Source: Sinonovacula constricta (lineage: Eukaryota > Mollusca > Bivalvia > Cardiida > Solecurtidae). From it: 64,000 nt of DNA. Position numbers and translations under genes: made by a program. The stretch spans positions 76,751,876 to 76,815,875 of the forward strand of contig CM017556.1 of the NCBI GenBank assembly GCA_007844125.1, written 5' to 3'. Below, piece after piece: positions 36,601-49,200 of this stretch (position 1 is the first letter of the stretch; each line of letters starts with the position of its first letter). The notes under the pieces were generated by a model, which saw only the letters and a list, made by a program, of their open reading frames with translations, made no database searches and had not been told where the DNA came from.

Positions 36601-39600
36601 TTTTTTTACTTATGGACTAGTCTCTGTTGTTGTTCATATGGCACTGTTTGATATATAGGCATACTGTTTTGTAGTCCCTGTGTTCTAATTCTTGTCACCT
36701 CCTATGTTCCATACTCTACTTACAGTGAACAGCTTTAAAGTACTTAAAGAGTTTTAGAAAACAAAAGATAGATTTTACTCTGTTTGAATTTATATTATAT
36801 TTGAAAGTATTAAGCTAAATATGTACCCTAAATTGTCTATGGCAAAAAACTATTTTAATGGCCAATTTTAGTGAAATTTTGAAAAAGAAGATATTTGTTT
36901 TCAGATATATCTATATATTATATGTTGATAATTTCATTTTTTTATAGCATACATTTTATAAGTTGTAAGTAAATAAAGAAAGATAAAAAGCTTTTTATGT
37001 TGAACTGATAAAATATGGTTCGAAAGATAAATTATGGTTTATGGATTTTGAAGAAGGGGTCTCTGGAAGAATTTAAGACCACTTTCTTAAAGCTGAAAAT
37101 CATATTTTTTTTCGGGGGCTTTGCTTCCTGATTCCACACAGGGGGCTTTGCTCCTTGACCCCATGCCTAATGCGGCCCCCAAATCCCTCGCCGAAAATTT
37201 TCCTTCATTTTCGTATCTGACCAATCACACCCCTGAAGTATACGGTGTCATTGTGAAAATCAGCATTTTTCCAACTAAGTGTGAATTCTACATTTTTGCT
37301 GTTCCATCCTGAAAGTTAATTATTTTTCTTTCTGTATAAGACAAAGCTGGCCTTCCTCTCTTTTGAGATAGGCTTCCTTTGTCTACCATTGTTATTTACA
37401 AATTATGTGTCCTGGAAACAAGTTTTATGATTTTTTTTCTATAAATTCATTTCAAATAATGTTAATAACTATGGACAAACAGCCATAATATAATAATATA
37501 TCACGAATATAATGTATCTGAAACGTTATTTGCACCAAGTTTGATGATAAAATTCCAAACCATGTATAACTTTCAGAAATGCTTTAACAAACAAGGTTAG
37601 CATGAAACAAATACCTTGTTATTTTCACCAGAATGTTGCATTTTAAATCTTGTGAAAATTGGCTACCTTTAATTTTGTTTTAAGTGCTATGTCAGTAGCT
37701 GCTACAGCTTAGGTCTCATTAATGTGTGTTTTATTTTAGACGCCAATCAAGCTGTATGGCTTGGAAGGTCGCTATGCTACAGCCCTGTACACAGCAGCCA
37801 CAAAGGAGAAGAAACTGGATGTTGTGGAGAAAGAAATGAATAAATTCAAGGTAAGAGGACATTGGCTCATTAATGTAAAGCTGAAATTGCTCTTACCTTT
37901 TTAAGTGCTATGTTTTGATTAACTGGAAATAATCTGTTTACTTTCACTATTAAGATAACATTGTACCCCTTAATTTTCATAAGATTTACTCTTTTCAGAT
38001 AATTCTTTCTTAAATTTCCAGCAATTAAGCCTTTATATACTGCAAATTCTTTTGTTTGTTATTTTTCCTTCAAATATTGCAATTTAAGTGCCATATTTCT
38101 TCTTTCAAAATACTACTATGTTTCTTGCTGGAAAGTTCTTGAGCACAAAAGCCATCAATTGTTTATTTTTCAGACTCTTATGGCAACAGATGGAAAATTG
38201 GCAGACTTCTTGAAGAACCCAACATACCAGCGACAGACAAAACTAGGTAAGGCTGGTGCATGTAGCCACAACTTTTCTAGATCCTAAAAGCTCTTTGGTA
38301 GTCTTTTGACTTGAACATTAAAGTAGTTATATAATAATGTAGGACATGTTCTTCAAAGCTTGTATATTAAAATTGAAATATGTGCGAAAATTAAAATATT
38401 TGTTTTGGCACATTATTTTTTTTTTAATTTAGGAAGATTTATCATAAATATGTTTAGAACACATGTGCTTTTTAGTTTCTTTATTTAAGCACTTTGAGGC
38501 TTAGCTTGTGCAAATAAGAATGTTTAGGGGTAGCTATGGCATAGTGGTAGAATTGCTGACTTGTAACTCCTGTGACTGCCTAACCTCTCTTCATGTGGGT
38601 TCGAGTTCTGTTTGGGTAAAAAATTTAATGGCGAGATTTCTACCAGAAGACCTGTAGTGTATCTGAGGTCTTCCTCCCCCAAATTAGCTGGACAGATCTG
38701 TAATGACCAGTTTTGGCTGTAGCATTGTATTAAAAAACAAAAACAAATTTCTCTGTATTCTAGTTAAGTCACTTTTCATAGAATATATGCTTTTAAACCA
38801 ATTTTAATTTGTATGTAATTGTAAAAGTTATCAGTTTCAATCCTTTGTATTTAGTACCTATCATCTTTCATGTTTAAACATGATTGTATGTTGTAGCTGC
38901 TATGAAGAATATTGCCGCGTCCCAGAAATACAGCAACCTCACCTCCAACTTTCTCCGTGAGTTTAATTATGTACAAAACCCAAAATACAAATTCAAAAGT
39001 CTGGTTGGCTAATTAAGTTCTTTTTGAATGATTCATTAGGCTAAAAAATGGAATGCTTGTATAGATGGCCATTTTCTTACAAAGTTGTATTGACAAAGTC
39101 AATTGTTTGTTGTTGTTTTTTCTCTTAGACAAAAATGCTCACAAATATTCTCTATAATAACCAAACATAGTCAGCTTTATTATTATCTTGCATTTAAATT
39201 TAAATTTGTGTTTAAGCTGACATAATACATTTATAAGGATATGCATTAAAATCTTCAAATATAATATATATCTTTTATTTATTTTTGTTAATATATTCTT
39301 AATTTTTTTAATTTTAGGATAAATAATACGTCCAGAAAAAGAGACATATGATGATCTCCTAATCAAATATTCAATTCTCTAGCCTAAGGTATCCAAACAT
39401 AACTTAGAACTATTTTTGCAGAGCTTCTGTCTGAGGAAGGCCGCTTACCTAAGACCTCAAACATTCTGAATGCCTTTGAGAAGATGATGCGCGCTCACAG
39501 AGGGGAGCTGACCTGTGTCGTCACCACAGCCAAGGTAATCTTCACTGTAGCACATGGTCTTTGTTTACTGATAAGTAGGTGCTTTTTAGCCATAATGTAT

Positions 39601-42600
39601 GTAAAGCATCAGAGACATTGGCAAAGGATATAGGGGGATCTTCCAGCTGACCTGCTGTGTGCCAATGGTTCTATTCAGACACTTGTATGGGCTCAACCAC
39701 AATCAGTAACAGCATGACAATATGACCAAAATTGTGTTGGTGCAATGTAACAAAGAAACATACAGCATACAACTGAGTTTATGCAAATTGCCCATAAATA
39801 ACAAAGTTTGTTTCCAAACTTCCTATTTACAGCGAAAGAAAATTTGAAAAACAAGGATAAGATAGTGAGTCATCAGATACAAGGAACAACTTGAAATTGA
39901 AGTGAAATGTTTTCATACACCGTCCCGCTTACAGGGCACGTCAGTGATATCAACATGTTGGTAACATTGTCAACAATATATCTTTTTATAGTATTCAGTT
40001 GTTCAGTAGATTCACTCACAATATTTTAATATTAAGCATTTAAATTTCAAAATATTTTGTGGCCCTGTTGACAGAGTAGTGTTTTTTTCTGGTCAAAGCA
40101 GACAGATGAGGCCAACCTTCAGTTAGTTGGAAACATTTCTTTCGTCATTGAAATTTGAAAATCATCATAAAAATTTATATATTAACTTTGATTGCGTGCA
40201 ATGAATCAATCAGCTTTGAATTCATGTGAGACAAATTTTGGAGATTCTTGCACAAAGGAAGAAGCTGCTCATATCGGCTGCTGAGAAAATATCCTTGCTT
40301 TGTGCATTTTACCTTATTATTTCAAGTAAGAAAACAACCTTTGCATATCGTGCTTAAGTCTAGAGCCTGCAGAAAATTCAGCAGCTGTTCAGAGCATATG
40401 AACTTTCTAAGCTTTGCCAGGCTGCTATACTGCGTGTCTGCTCTGCTTGGTATGCTGGCATGGCTTCCTGATATAAGTGTATGGATGAGGGTTGAAGACT
40501 CTACAGTATGCTGCTTAAGCACTGACTCTTACTAATGGACTCAGCAGTATGCCGCAGACTAAAGGTCAATTATGATGGTATTTAGAGAAGTTTTATACTA
40601 AGCTTGCTCAAAGATATACCAATTTTAAGCAAACTAAGTCCATGCAGATTTCTTCTTCTTAATACTCAACTCCCTCAATTTTGAAGAATTGTGCAGACGC
40701 TCGTTTAAAAACAAATGTAGTGTTTTTACAATTTATTATTAATTACATTAATGATCATCATAAGAAATTTTCATTGCATCTGTGATTGAAATGAGTTAAA
40801 ATATTTCCATAACATAAATTATATAGCACAATTTTGTTAAAAACATTTTGAAAACAGTGTTTTTGTTTTACGCTCCATTTCAACTGTCAGTGATGTATGA
40901 GGCGGACACTTTGATACATGTTGGTGTCACGCACTCATCCAAACTCACTATTAAGACCAAGTCACTATTTAGACCCCTTTGAGTCAGAATGGAAAGAAGT
41001 TGTCATAAAGAGATATTACTGTATTTTGATTGAGAACTTGTGTATCCGGTACAATCTGCAGCAGCAAAACCTCATAATCAGCTACCACAATGATTCCACA
41101 TTTTACTTCATCCAGCCCCTGGATGCTAGCAGCCAGAAAGAACTCCGAGCAGCTCTGGGAGGCTTCGCAAAGAGTGGACAGATGCAGATTGAGATGAAGG
41201 TGAGTCATCGTGAACTGCAGTGAATGGCTTGTTATGTCTCCTTGATTATTTTATTTGGGTGAAGAGCAGACACTATCTTCACACCAGCCTACACCCTACA
41301 TGAATATTAAAGTCAAAAACAATCACTACAATTTTATACAGTTTACTCTTATTTTAAAGCCTAGCTGGGATAAAGACTATTTATGTTAGTGTCTAAATGT
41401 GAAATTCTTAATGGAAAAGAAACCTTGATTGCCCACTATGCTCATGCTCTTTGGCTTCTGTTTTAAATGAAGAACCACAAATTTAGACACTTGTACAAAG
41501 GGGCATCTTGTTATGCAAATGTCCATAGGTCATGACTTTAGGTTGACTTTAAACATATTTGTTGTCTCTGATCAATGCAGGTAACACATGAGCCAACAAT
41601 CATTAAACATTTGGAGAACAACGGTCTCTTTATGTTTATGACCCCTATTAGTTTTGGGTCAGTGCTTCGTTGGAACCCACAGAAAATATTCTTTCATAAC
41701 TACGTACATAGACTGTGGGTTACTTGGCTAGAATAAGTTTTGTTTTCTTGAATATCTGCATAAAACATTTGATTGACTCTGTGTCCAAAGTGGCACAAAA
41801 ATTTAGCCAATGAAATGACTACAATTTGTAACCAACAGACTTGGCAGGTTAATGCGGCCACCTTGAAGCTGAAAAATAATCTTTTCAATTGAAGAGTATT
41901 GTTGATGTTACACATTTCCTTGGACAATGGGTCAGTAGGGGAAAAGCATAAAGTTACAGTGAGCGTGAACAATTTAGTTTCAGGGTCAATAGTGGAAACC
42001 AATTTGTGAGGGGGATGGGGTGGGGGGCAAATATGTTATACAAAAATGTATAGATTAGACTTACGTTTTTTATGTTCCCAGTCTGGTTTTATGTTCTCTG
42101 TAAATGACTGACAGAGAACATAAAACATGACTGGGCTTATGTTTTATATGTTCCCAGTCAAGTTTTCAATCTCTGTCAGTCAATTACTAGGGCGGGATTA
42201 TATTCACAAAACCATTCCTTAAATGTATTTAAAATTAAGGTTTAACTAATGGTGTGTTTATTTTCCTGCCATTATTTGCAAACACCTTTCACCAGACAAA
42301 AGGACCCAAATTCTTTCCCCAAAGTTATTTCAAAAAGCCTCTTTTTCTTTCCTATATTTTCTTGATATTTGAAGCTTGAAAGTTAAATAAGACAGTGCCA
42401 ATAGAGATCTTGGGATTAAAATATTTTATCATTCTTAATCACCTTTGTTAAGTTTGAAGTATTGAAAGAGTATTTCTTTAGTTGATTGTATAGTCTCCAA
42501 ACAACTTTAAACGCGATGTGTGATTGCGCTTGCTCTAGGATAGACGAGGAGTGGACCATGTCTTCTGATAACGACTTGCCATCTGGTTAAAAGCATGAAG

Positions 42601-44551
42601 TCACTTCACTGTGCACAGCCCCTTCTAAGCCCCCTCTCCCACCTAGACAGAGTCACATCACACATCACACATACAGCTGTGGAAACAGTTGCCAACATAC
42701 AATAAACGCACATGTCAGTTCAATGCTGCGGCAGTAACGTAAGACAGACTACCCAGCTTAGGTCAGGATCGTGTGTAATAAATGCAATACATGTATAAGG
42801 CTATACTTTTTGATAACAGGCCACCAGAACTAGATCACTGTCAAGCAGACTTAAATTGTAATTACTTTCTGTTTTTGTCACACTACTTCATAATTGTTAC
42901 TTTATTCCTATACAATACCGCAACATCTGTTATTTTCTGTCACCGCAACGTTCTGTTCTGTGTTTTTGCTATGTAGATCCATAGACTTTTTAATTGTTAG
43001 TCACACATCATGCGCTTACACTTTTTTAACAGTCTTTATGTATGTTGGTTGGTATTTCATCAGTTTATCCACTGTCAGATACTCCTGACACTAGCAAACC
43101 ACTGTTCGTAATACTTGTATATTGGTAACTATATGTCCCTAATTGACATGTTTTGACTTCTGATTAACATCCAAGCGATACTCTTAGATACTTTGAGCGA
43201 TAATCAGCAAATCACAATTTAACATCAATACGAACACCAACCAATCATGTCCATTAATTGGCTGTATGCGTGAGCGATTTCCCAACATAAAACCTTATTT
43301 TTTTTGCCAAATTGTAACAAAAAGACCCTCAAGTTTACGGGTCTAATTAATCCTGCATAAATTATACAAGGTTTTGCAGGTCATCTTAATGTTGATTGGT
43401 TATGTCATTGTTTGTCTTACTAAAGTGTTTAAAGGTTCATAATCATGATAATTAAGGAAAAATGGCATTGTTTACACATTTAGGAGCATTCTTCATCGAC
43501 AGTATTCTCTTGCAAATTACCACTGACTGAGTAAAGAAAACCCCATCCGGTCTTTCACTATACGTATGATAATGGCGGATTGATAATACTGCCATATGCA
43601 TTTAAAGAAAAGAAATTGTCATTTTAAGATGAAATGTTAGGCTAAACTCATAAATCTACCACAGCTTCTTCATTATAAAGAAATGGCTAGCAATGTCAAT
43701 TATGGCCACAAATGAAACCTTGTACAATGAAAAAACACACTAAACATAATGAATAATTATCTTGGCATGTGCCACTATGATATAAATTCATTCCAAATAT
43801 TCGCATTTATTTGCATATGATTCAAATACACCTAACAAATATCATTTTAGGATTTGATTTGCATTCACTTATTACTGACAAACAAGCATATCTGATAAAC
43901 GTATTTAGTAAATCTATGCTGAACAAAGATTATGCGCTGTCAATAACAGTGTCTTTATTGTAAAAATTTCTTCCACAAGTTTTAAGAAGCTCAGATGTAT
44001 ACTTGGACTTTTGAAGGAGAGGGTTTCATGTAAATTACTGGTGTTGTTTCAGGTGGACCCATCTATTGAAGGAGAGGGTTTCATGTAAATTACTGGTGTT
44101 GTTTCATGTGGACCCATCTATTGAAGGAGAGGGTTTCATGTAAATTACTGGTGTTGTTTCAGGTGGACCCATCTATTGAAGGAGAGGGTTTCATGTAAAT
44201 TACTGGTGTTGTTTCAGGTGGACCCATCTATTGAAGGAGAAGGGTTCATGTAAATTACTGATGTTGTTTCAGGTGGACCCATCTATTGAAGGAGAGGGTT
44301 TCATGTAAATTACTGGTGTTGTTTCAGGTGGACCCATCTATTGAAGGAGAGGGGTTCATGTAAATTACTGGTGTTGTTTCAGGTGGACCCATCTATTGAA
44401 GGAGAGGGTTTCATGTAAATTACTGGTGTTGTTTCAGGTGGACCCATCTATTGAAGGAGGAATGGTGGTGGATTTTGGAGACCAGTACATTGATATGTCC
44501 ATTGCCTCCAAGATGAAGAAGTACACTCAGCTTCTACAGGAGACCATCTAG
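33676..44551 (+). CDS. ATP5PO: ATP synthase subunit O (OSCP), eight exons, complete
   Basis: Exons 33676-33705, 34339-34383, 37740-37850, 38174-38246, 38897-38956, 39422-39534, 41116-41199 and 44438-44551 (TAG). All introns are GT-AG and phases agree (0,0,0,1,1,0,0). The protein has 209 residues against about 213 in human. Residues 1-25 are basic and Ser-rich, a likely mitochondrial transit peptide. The mature part starts near [17 protein letters not shown], the OSCP hallmark, followed by the helical N-domain and, from about residue 145, the C-terminal domain (exons 6-8; [16 protein letters not shown] in exon 8). OSCP joins the F1 head to the peripheral stalk of the mitochondrial F1Fo ATP synthase. 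The ATG context is tcaaaATGG. The acceptor of exon 8 is the last of eight tandem copies, see the separate entry. Confidence 0.97.
34632..35430. mobile_element. hAT-like MITE, 799 bp, perfect 8-bp target duplication
   Basis: Left end cagggttggg and right end gccaaccctg are inverted repeats over nine bases. The flanks are identical, ctatatga at 34624-34631 and at 35431-35438. Subterminal ggtaaatacc and gtatttaccgg words are repeated in inverted orientation. It lies in ATP5PO intron 2 and has no transposase frame. Confidence 0.88.
35590..37235. mobile_element. Inverted-repeat DNA transposon, 1646 bp, 13-bp TIR
   Basis: The left end caggggtgtgatt (35590-35602) and the right end aatcacacccctg (37223-37235) are exact reverse complements. 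A 6-bp duplication, aagtat, flanks it at 35584-35589 and 37236-37241. TIR sequence suggests the hAT group, although 6 bp is shorter than the usual 8. It lies in ATP5PO intron 2, with no long transposase frame. Confidence 0.8.
38528..38745 (+). repeat. tRNA-derived SINE in ATP5PO intron 4
   Basis: The head has an A-box-like tggcatagtggtag and a B box gggttcgagttc at tRNA-like spacing. The body has ctaccagaagacctgtagtg and the 3' end reads tattaaaaaacaaaaac, like the SINE tail near 57030. Confidence 0.75.
39600..39765 (+). repeat. 5'-truncated SINE in ATP5PO intron 6
   Basis: Begins at gatcttccagctgac and follows the body of the SINE at 56803-57040: ggttctattcagacacttgt, caaccacaatcagtaac, atatgacca, then aacaaagaaac. 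The tRNA-like head is missing. Confidence 0.65.
42077..42135. repeat. 25-bp inverted repeat (hairpin) in ATP5PO intron 7
   Basis: Arms 42077-42101 and 42111-42135 pair over 25 bases with two mismatches around a 9-base loop, aaatgactg. A third, partial copy (gttcccagtcaagtttt) follows at 42148-42180. Confidence 0.8.
44013..44459 (+). repeat. 55-bp minisatellite made of the ATP5PO exon 8 splice acceptor
   Basis: The word gtggacccatctattgaagg starts at 44053, 44108, 44163, 44218, 44273, 44328, 44383 and 44438, an exact 55-bp period. The copy at 44438 is the true start of exon 8. Each upstream copy has 22 nt of exon start followed by 33 nt of intron end, so a copied polypyrimidine tract and AG precede every copy. 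Six of seven extra acceptors keep ttgtttcag; the one before 44108 has become ttgtttcat. Using any decoy would add [11 protein letters not shown] and then a TAA stop. Confidence 0.95.
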
Positions 44552-44681
44552 ATAGAATCAAGGGATTGCCGGTGGAGAAATGACTGTAGTTTGACCAACT
44601 GATGTGCTACATTTTCAAACTCTTTTGTGAACTAGTAACATATACATACATCATCATACAATGATAATGTGGTGATATTTG

Positions 44682-44687
44682 AATAAA
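44682..44687 (+). terminator. ATP5PO: Poly(A) signal of ATP5PO
   Basis: AATAAA 131 nt after the stop codon at 44549-44551, followed by T/G-rich sequence. Confidence 0.75.
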
Positions 44688-45014
44688 TGTTTTGTTGATA
44701 GAGGATCAAAATGTTTTTTTCTCTTTAAATTGTTCCAGATTGACTAATCCAAATGGGAAAAAAATGGTTTTGTGTTGCATTTAATTTGTCTGGAATTCTT
44801 AACAAATTTAATGAATTTGAATATAATTTAGATCTTCTTGATTTTTAATGCTCTAGTAGCAAATATATGAGCAGTTCCATTATTGGTCAATCTGAGCACA
44901 TTGTTGTAAACCTGAGATTGAGTCCAAGACAACTACGATGGATTTGATTCATTTGCATCCTGCCAATCAGATGTAAGAGTATTGTCTCAAATTACTAAGT
45001 TTTATGATCGCCTA

Positions 45015-45125
45015 CCCTGGTGTCGGTATAATTTGACTGGATGTGAAATTCCAGGTATTCATGCAAACGAGTGAAAACGGGAGTAAATCTACTTCCAGTG
45101 GACATCTCTGAATAACTACAAGCTT
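45015..45125 (+). repeat. Bivalve-type repeat (ccctggtgtcggtataat), copy 2
   Basis: Second copy of the repeat at 32765-32900, with ctggtgtcggtataatttg and ccagtggacatctctgaataact. Confidence 0.5.
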
Positions 45126-45260
45126 GATGGTGTGACATAAACCCTTTAAACATCTTAGAAGGTTTACCTTTTCAACACAAATTGCTAATGAAGTTTTTTT
45201 CTGTAAAGAAAGTGACATTAAAACAGGATTTTAGCTTGCTTTTAAATTGTCATGTAATTT

Positions 45261-45753
45261 TAGCTCACCTGTTATGCTCAGGGTGAGCTTTTCTGATACT
45301 TCTTCGACCCTCATGCGGCGTCAACAATTTGCTTGTGAACACACTAGAGGCTACAGTTTTATCCATTCTTCAAAAAACTTGGTCAGAATGTTAGTCTGCA
45401 AGAGATCTTGGAAGAGTTTCGTAACTGGGTCACGTGGGCTCAAACAGTAGGTCACTAGTTCAAAACTCAGAACACCCTTGTTAACACGCTAAAAATCACA
45501 TTTATGGCACAATCTTCTCTAAACATGGCCAGAATGTTTGCCTGCAAGACTTCTAGGGTGAGTTCGTTACTGAGTCACGTGGGGTCAAAAACTAGGTTAA
45601 ATTTTAGAAAAACGTAGTGAACTCGCTTAGACACCACACGAAAAGTCCAATCTTCTCTAACGATGTCTTAAGTTAATAACTTGAGGCCAGATATGAGCCT
45701 ACTAAAAGCCCGTGTTCTCAGATGAGCAATTAGGGGTTTATGGCCCTCTTGTT
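45261..45753. repeat. Dispersed element tagctcacctg ... ggccctcttgtt
   Basis: Starts tagctcacctgttatgctca and gtgagctttt, holds two sub-copies of ttggtcagaatgtt and gtcacgtggg, and ends gatgagcaattaggg then ggccctcttgttt. The inner part is the same family as 10870-11165 in opposite orientation. I recall ends of this type from bivalve genomes. Confidence 0.6.
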
Positions 45754-46264
45754 TTTTTTACATCGGGCATAAATTTCAGCTACTAGTCGCACATGAGAAT
45801 AAAATTCCCAATGACAAAATAGAGCTGTACTACTGCCACCCATTTATTGTGAATTAAATAGGCAGAATAAAATACATAGCTAATAAACTTTCTCATATTA
45901 AGTAATTCTTTTGAATATCTCCTGATGTTGCTGTTGTGCTGTGTTTTTTCACATTTTAGTGTAATATATTAACATAAAAATTGTAAAAAGATAATTCCAG
46001 ACAGCTTAATCTCAGAACCATGTATACTCTAGTATATATTTATAAATGTACTTGCACAAAACCGTTTAAATCAAGAACTATATGGCTAAGATTGCTGGTA
46101 ATAATAAAATTGAGCCCAATTTCTTTTTAATGAACTGATTAGGACGGATGTTATGTAGAAAATTAAATGTAATCAGTGCCGGTTCCAATATGTAATGAAA
46201 ACACATAAAACTAGAGGTAATGGGCTCTAATCCTACACAAACTAAGCATTATTTGTTTGATTAC

Positions 46265-49200
46265 ATTTTTTGATATGATAAACAATGTGCTGGCCAGAGT
46301 CATAATGAAGGATATGATAAACAATATGCTGGCCGGAGTCATAATGAAGGACATGATAAACAATGTGCTGGCCGGAGTCATAATGAAGGATATGATAAAC
46401 AATATGCTGGCCAGAATCATTATAAAGGATATGATAATGTGCCTGCGAGCTTCTCATGATGGATATGATGTGCCTACCAAGGTCATTATGAAGGATATGA
46501 TAAACAATGTGCCTGCCAGCGTCTTTATGAAGGATATGATAAACAATGTGCTGGCCGGAGTCATTATGAAGGATATGATAAACAATTTGCGAGCATCATT
46601 ATGAAGGAAATTATAAACAATGTGCCCACTAGAGTCATAATGAAGGATAAGATAAAGAATGTGCTGGCCAGAGTCATTATGAAGGATATGATAAACAATG
46701 TGCCCACTAGAGTCATAATGAAGGATAAGATAAAGAATGTGCTGGCTAGAGTCATTATGAAGGATATGATTAACAATGTGCCTGCGAACGTCATTATGAA
46801 GGATATGGTAAACAGTGTGCCTGCCAGAGTCATTATGAAGGATATGATAATGTGCCTGCCAGAGTCATTATGAAGATTATGGTAAACAGTGTGCATGTCA
46901 GAGTCATTATGAAGGTTATTGTAAACAGTGTGCATGTCAGAGTCATTATGAAGGTTATGGTAAACAGTGTGCATGTAAGAGTCATTATGAAGGTTACGGT
47001 AAACAGTGTGTATGTAAGAGTCATTATGAAGGTTATGGTAAACAGTGTGTATGTAAGAGTCATTATGAAGGTTATGGTAAACAGTGTGCATGTCAGAGTC
47101 ATTATGAAGGTTATGGTAAACAGTGTGCATGTAAGAGTCATTATGAAGGTTATGGTATACAGTGTGCATGTCAGAGTCATTATGAAGGTTATGGTAAACA
47201 GTGTGCATGTCAGAGTCATTATGAAGGTTATGGAAAACAGTGTGTATGTAAGAGTCATTATGAAGGTTATGGAAAACAGTGTGCATGTCAGAGTCATTAT
47301 GAAGATTATGGTAAACAGTGTGTATGTAAGAGTCATTATGAAGGTTATGGAAAACAGTGTGTATGTCAGAGTCATTATGAAGGTTATGGAAAACAGTGTG
47401 CATGTCAGAGTCATTATGAAGATTATGGTAAACAGTGTGCATGTCAGAGTCATTATGAAGGTTATGGTAAACAGTGTGCATGTCAGAGTCATTATGAAGG
47501 TTATGGTAAACAGTGTGCATGTCAGAGTCATTATGAAGGTTATGGTAAACAGTGTGCATGTAAGAGTCATTATGAAGGTTATGGTAAACAGTGTGCATGT
47601 CAGAGTCATTATGAAGGTTATGGAAAACAGTGTGCATGACTTCGTGGCTCAGTCAGTTTAGCACTAGATTGCCATACTAGAGGTAATGGGCTCTAATCCT
47701 ACACAAACTAAGCATTATTTGTTTGATTACATTTTTTGATATGATAAACAATGTGCTGGCCGGAGTCATAATGAAGGATATGATAAACAATATGCTGGCC
47801 AGAGTCATAATGAAGGACATGATAAACAATGTGCTGGCCGGAGTCATAATGAAGGATATGATAAACAATATGCTGGCCAGAATCATTATAAAGGATATGA
47901 TAATGTGCCTGTGAGCCTCTCATGATGGATATGATGTGCCTACCAAGGTCATTATGAAGGATATGATAAACAATGTGCCTGCCAGCGTCTTTATGAAGGA
48001 TATGATAAACAATGTGCTGGCCGGAGTCATTATGAAGGATATGATAAACAATTTGCCTGCGAGCATCATTATGAAGGAAATTATAAACAATGTGCCCACT
48101 AGAGTCATAATGAAGGATAAGATAAAGAATGTGCTGGCCAGAGTCATTATGAAGGATATGATAAACAGTGTGCTGGCCGGAGTCATTATGAAGGATATGA
48201 TAAACAATGTGCCCACTAGAGTCATAATGAAGGATAAGATAAAGAATGTGCTGGCTAGAGTCATTATGAAGGATATGATTAACAATGTGCCTGCGAACGT
48301 CATTATGAAGGATATGAAAAACAGTGAGCCTGCCATAGTCATTATGAAGGATATGGTAAACAGTGTGCCTGCCAGAGTCATTATGAAGGATATGATAATG
48401 TGCCTGCCAGAGTCATTATGAAGATTATGGTAAACAGTGTGCATGTCAGAGTCATTATGAAGGTTATGGTAAACAGTGTGCATGTCAGAGTCATTATGAA
48501 GATTATGGTAAACAGTGTGCATGTCAGAGTCATTATGAAGGTTATGGTAAACAGTGTGCATGTAAGAGTCATTATGAAGGTTATGGTAAACAGTGTGCAT
48601 GTCAGAGTCATTATGAAGATTATGGTAAACAGTGTGCATGTCAGAGTCATTATGAAGGTTATGGTAAACAGTGTGCATGTCAGAGTCATTATGAAGATTA
48701 TGGTAAACAGTGTGCATGTCAGAGTCATTATGAAGGTTATGGTAAACAGTGTGCATGTAAGAGTCATTATGAAGGTTATGGTAAACAGTGTGCATGTAAG
48801 AGTCATTATGAAGATTATGGTAAACAGTGTGCATGTCAGAGTCATTATGAAGGTTATGGAAAACAGTGTGCATGTCAGAGTCATTATGAAGGTTATGGTA
48901 AACAGTGTGCCTGCCAGAGTCATTATGAAGGATATGATAAACAGTGTGCTTGCCAGTCATTATGAAGGATATGGTAAACAGTTTGCCTGCCAGAGTCATT
49001 ATGAAGGAAATGATAATTTGCCTGCCAGAGTCATAATGAAGGATATGGTAAACAATGTGCCTGCCAGAGTCATTATCAAGGATATGGTAAACAGTGTGCC
49101 TGCCAGAGTCATTATGAAGGAAATGATAATGTGCCTGCCAGAGTCATAATGAAGGATATGGTAAACAATGTGCCTGCCAGAGTCATTATGAAGGTTATGG

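Noticed and set aside
37121..37312. 63-codon plus-strand frame
   Set aside because: It spans the right terminus of the DNA transposon at 35590-37235 and resembles no protein.
40248..40535. 95-codon plus-strand frame in ATP5PO intron 6
   Set aside because: No splice phase that fits the gene, no recognisable domain; the exon 6 to exon 7 junction is already in frame without it.
46564..47637. 357-codon minus-strand open frame of 13-residue repeats, and the 359-codon frame at 47920-48999
   Set aside because: They are translations of the 39-bp satellite. Equally long frames exist in other frames and on the other strand, and the flanks have no splice or start context.
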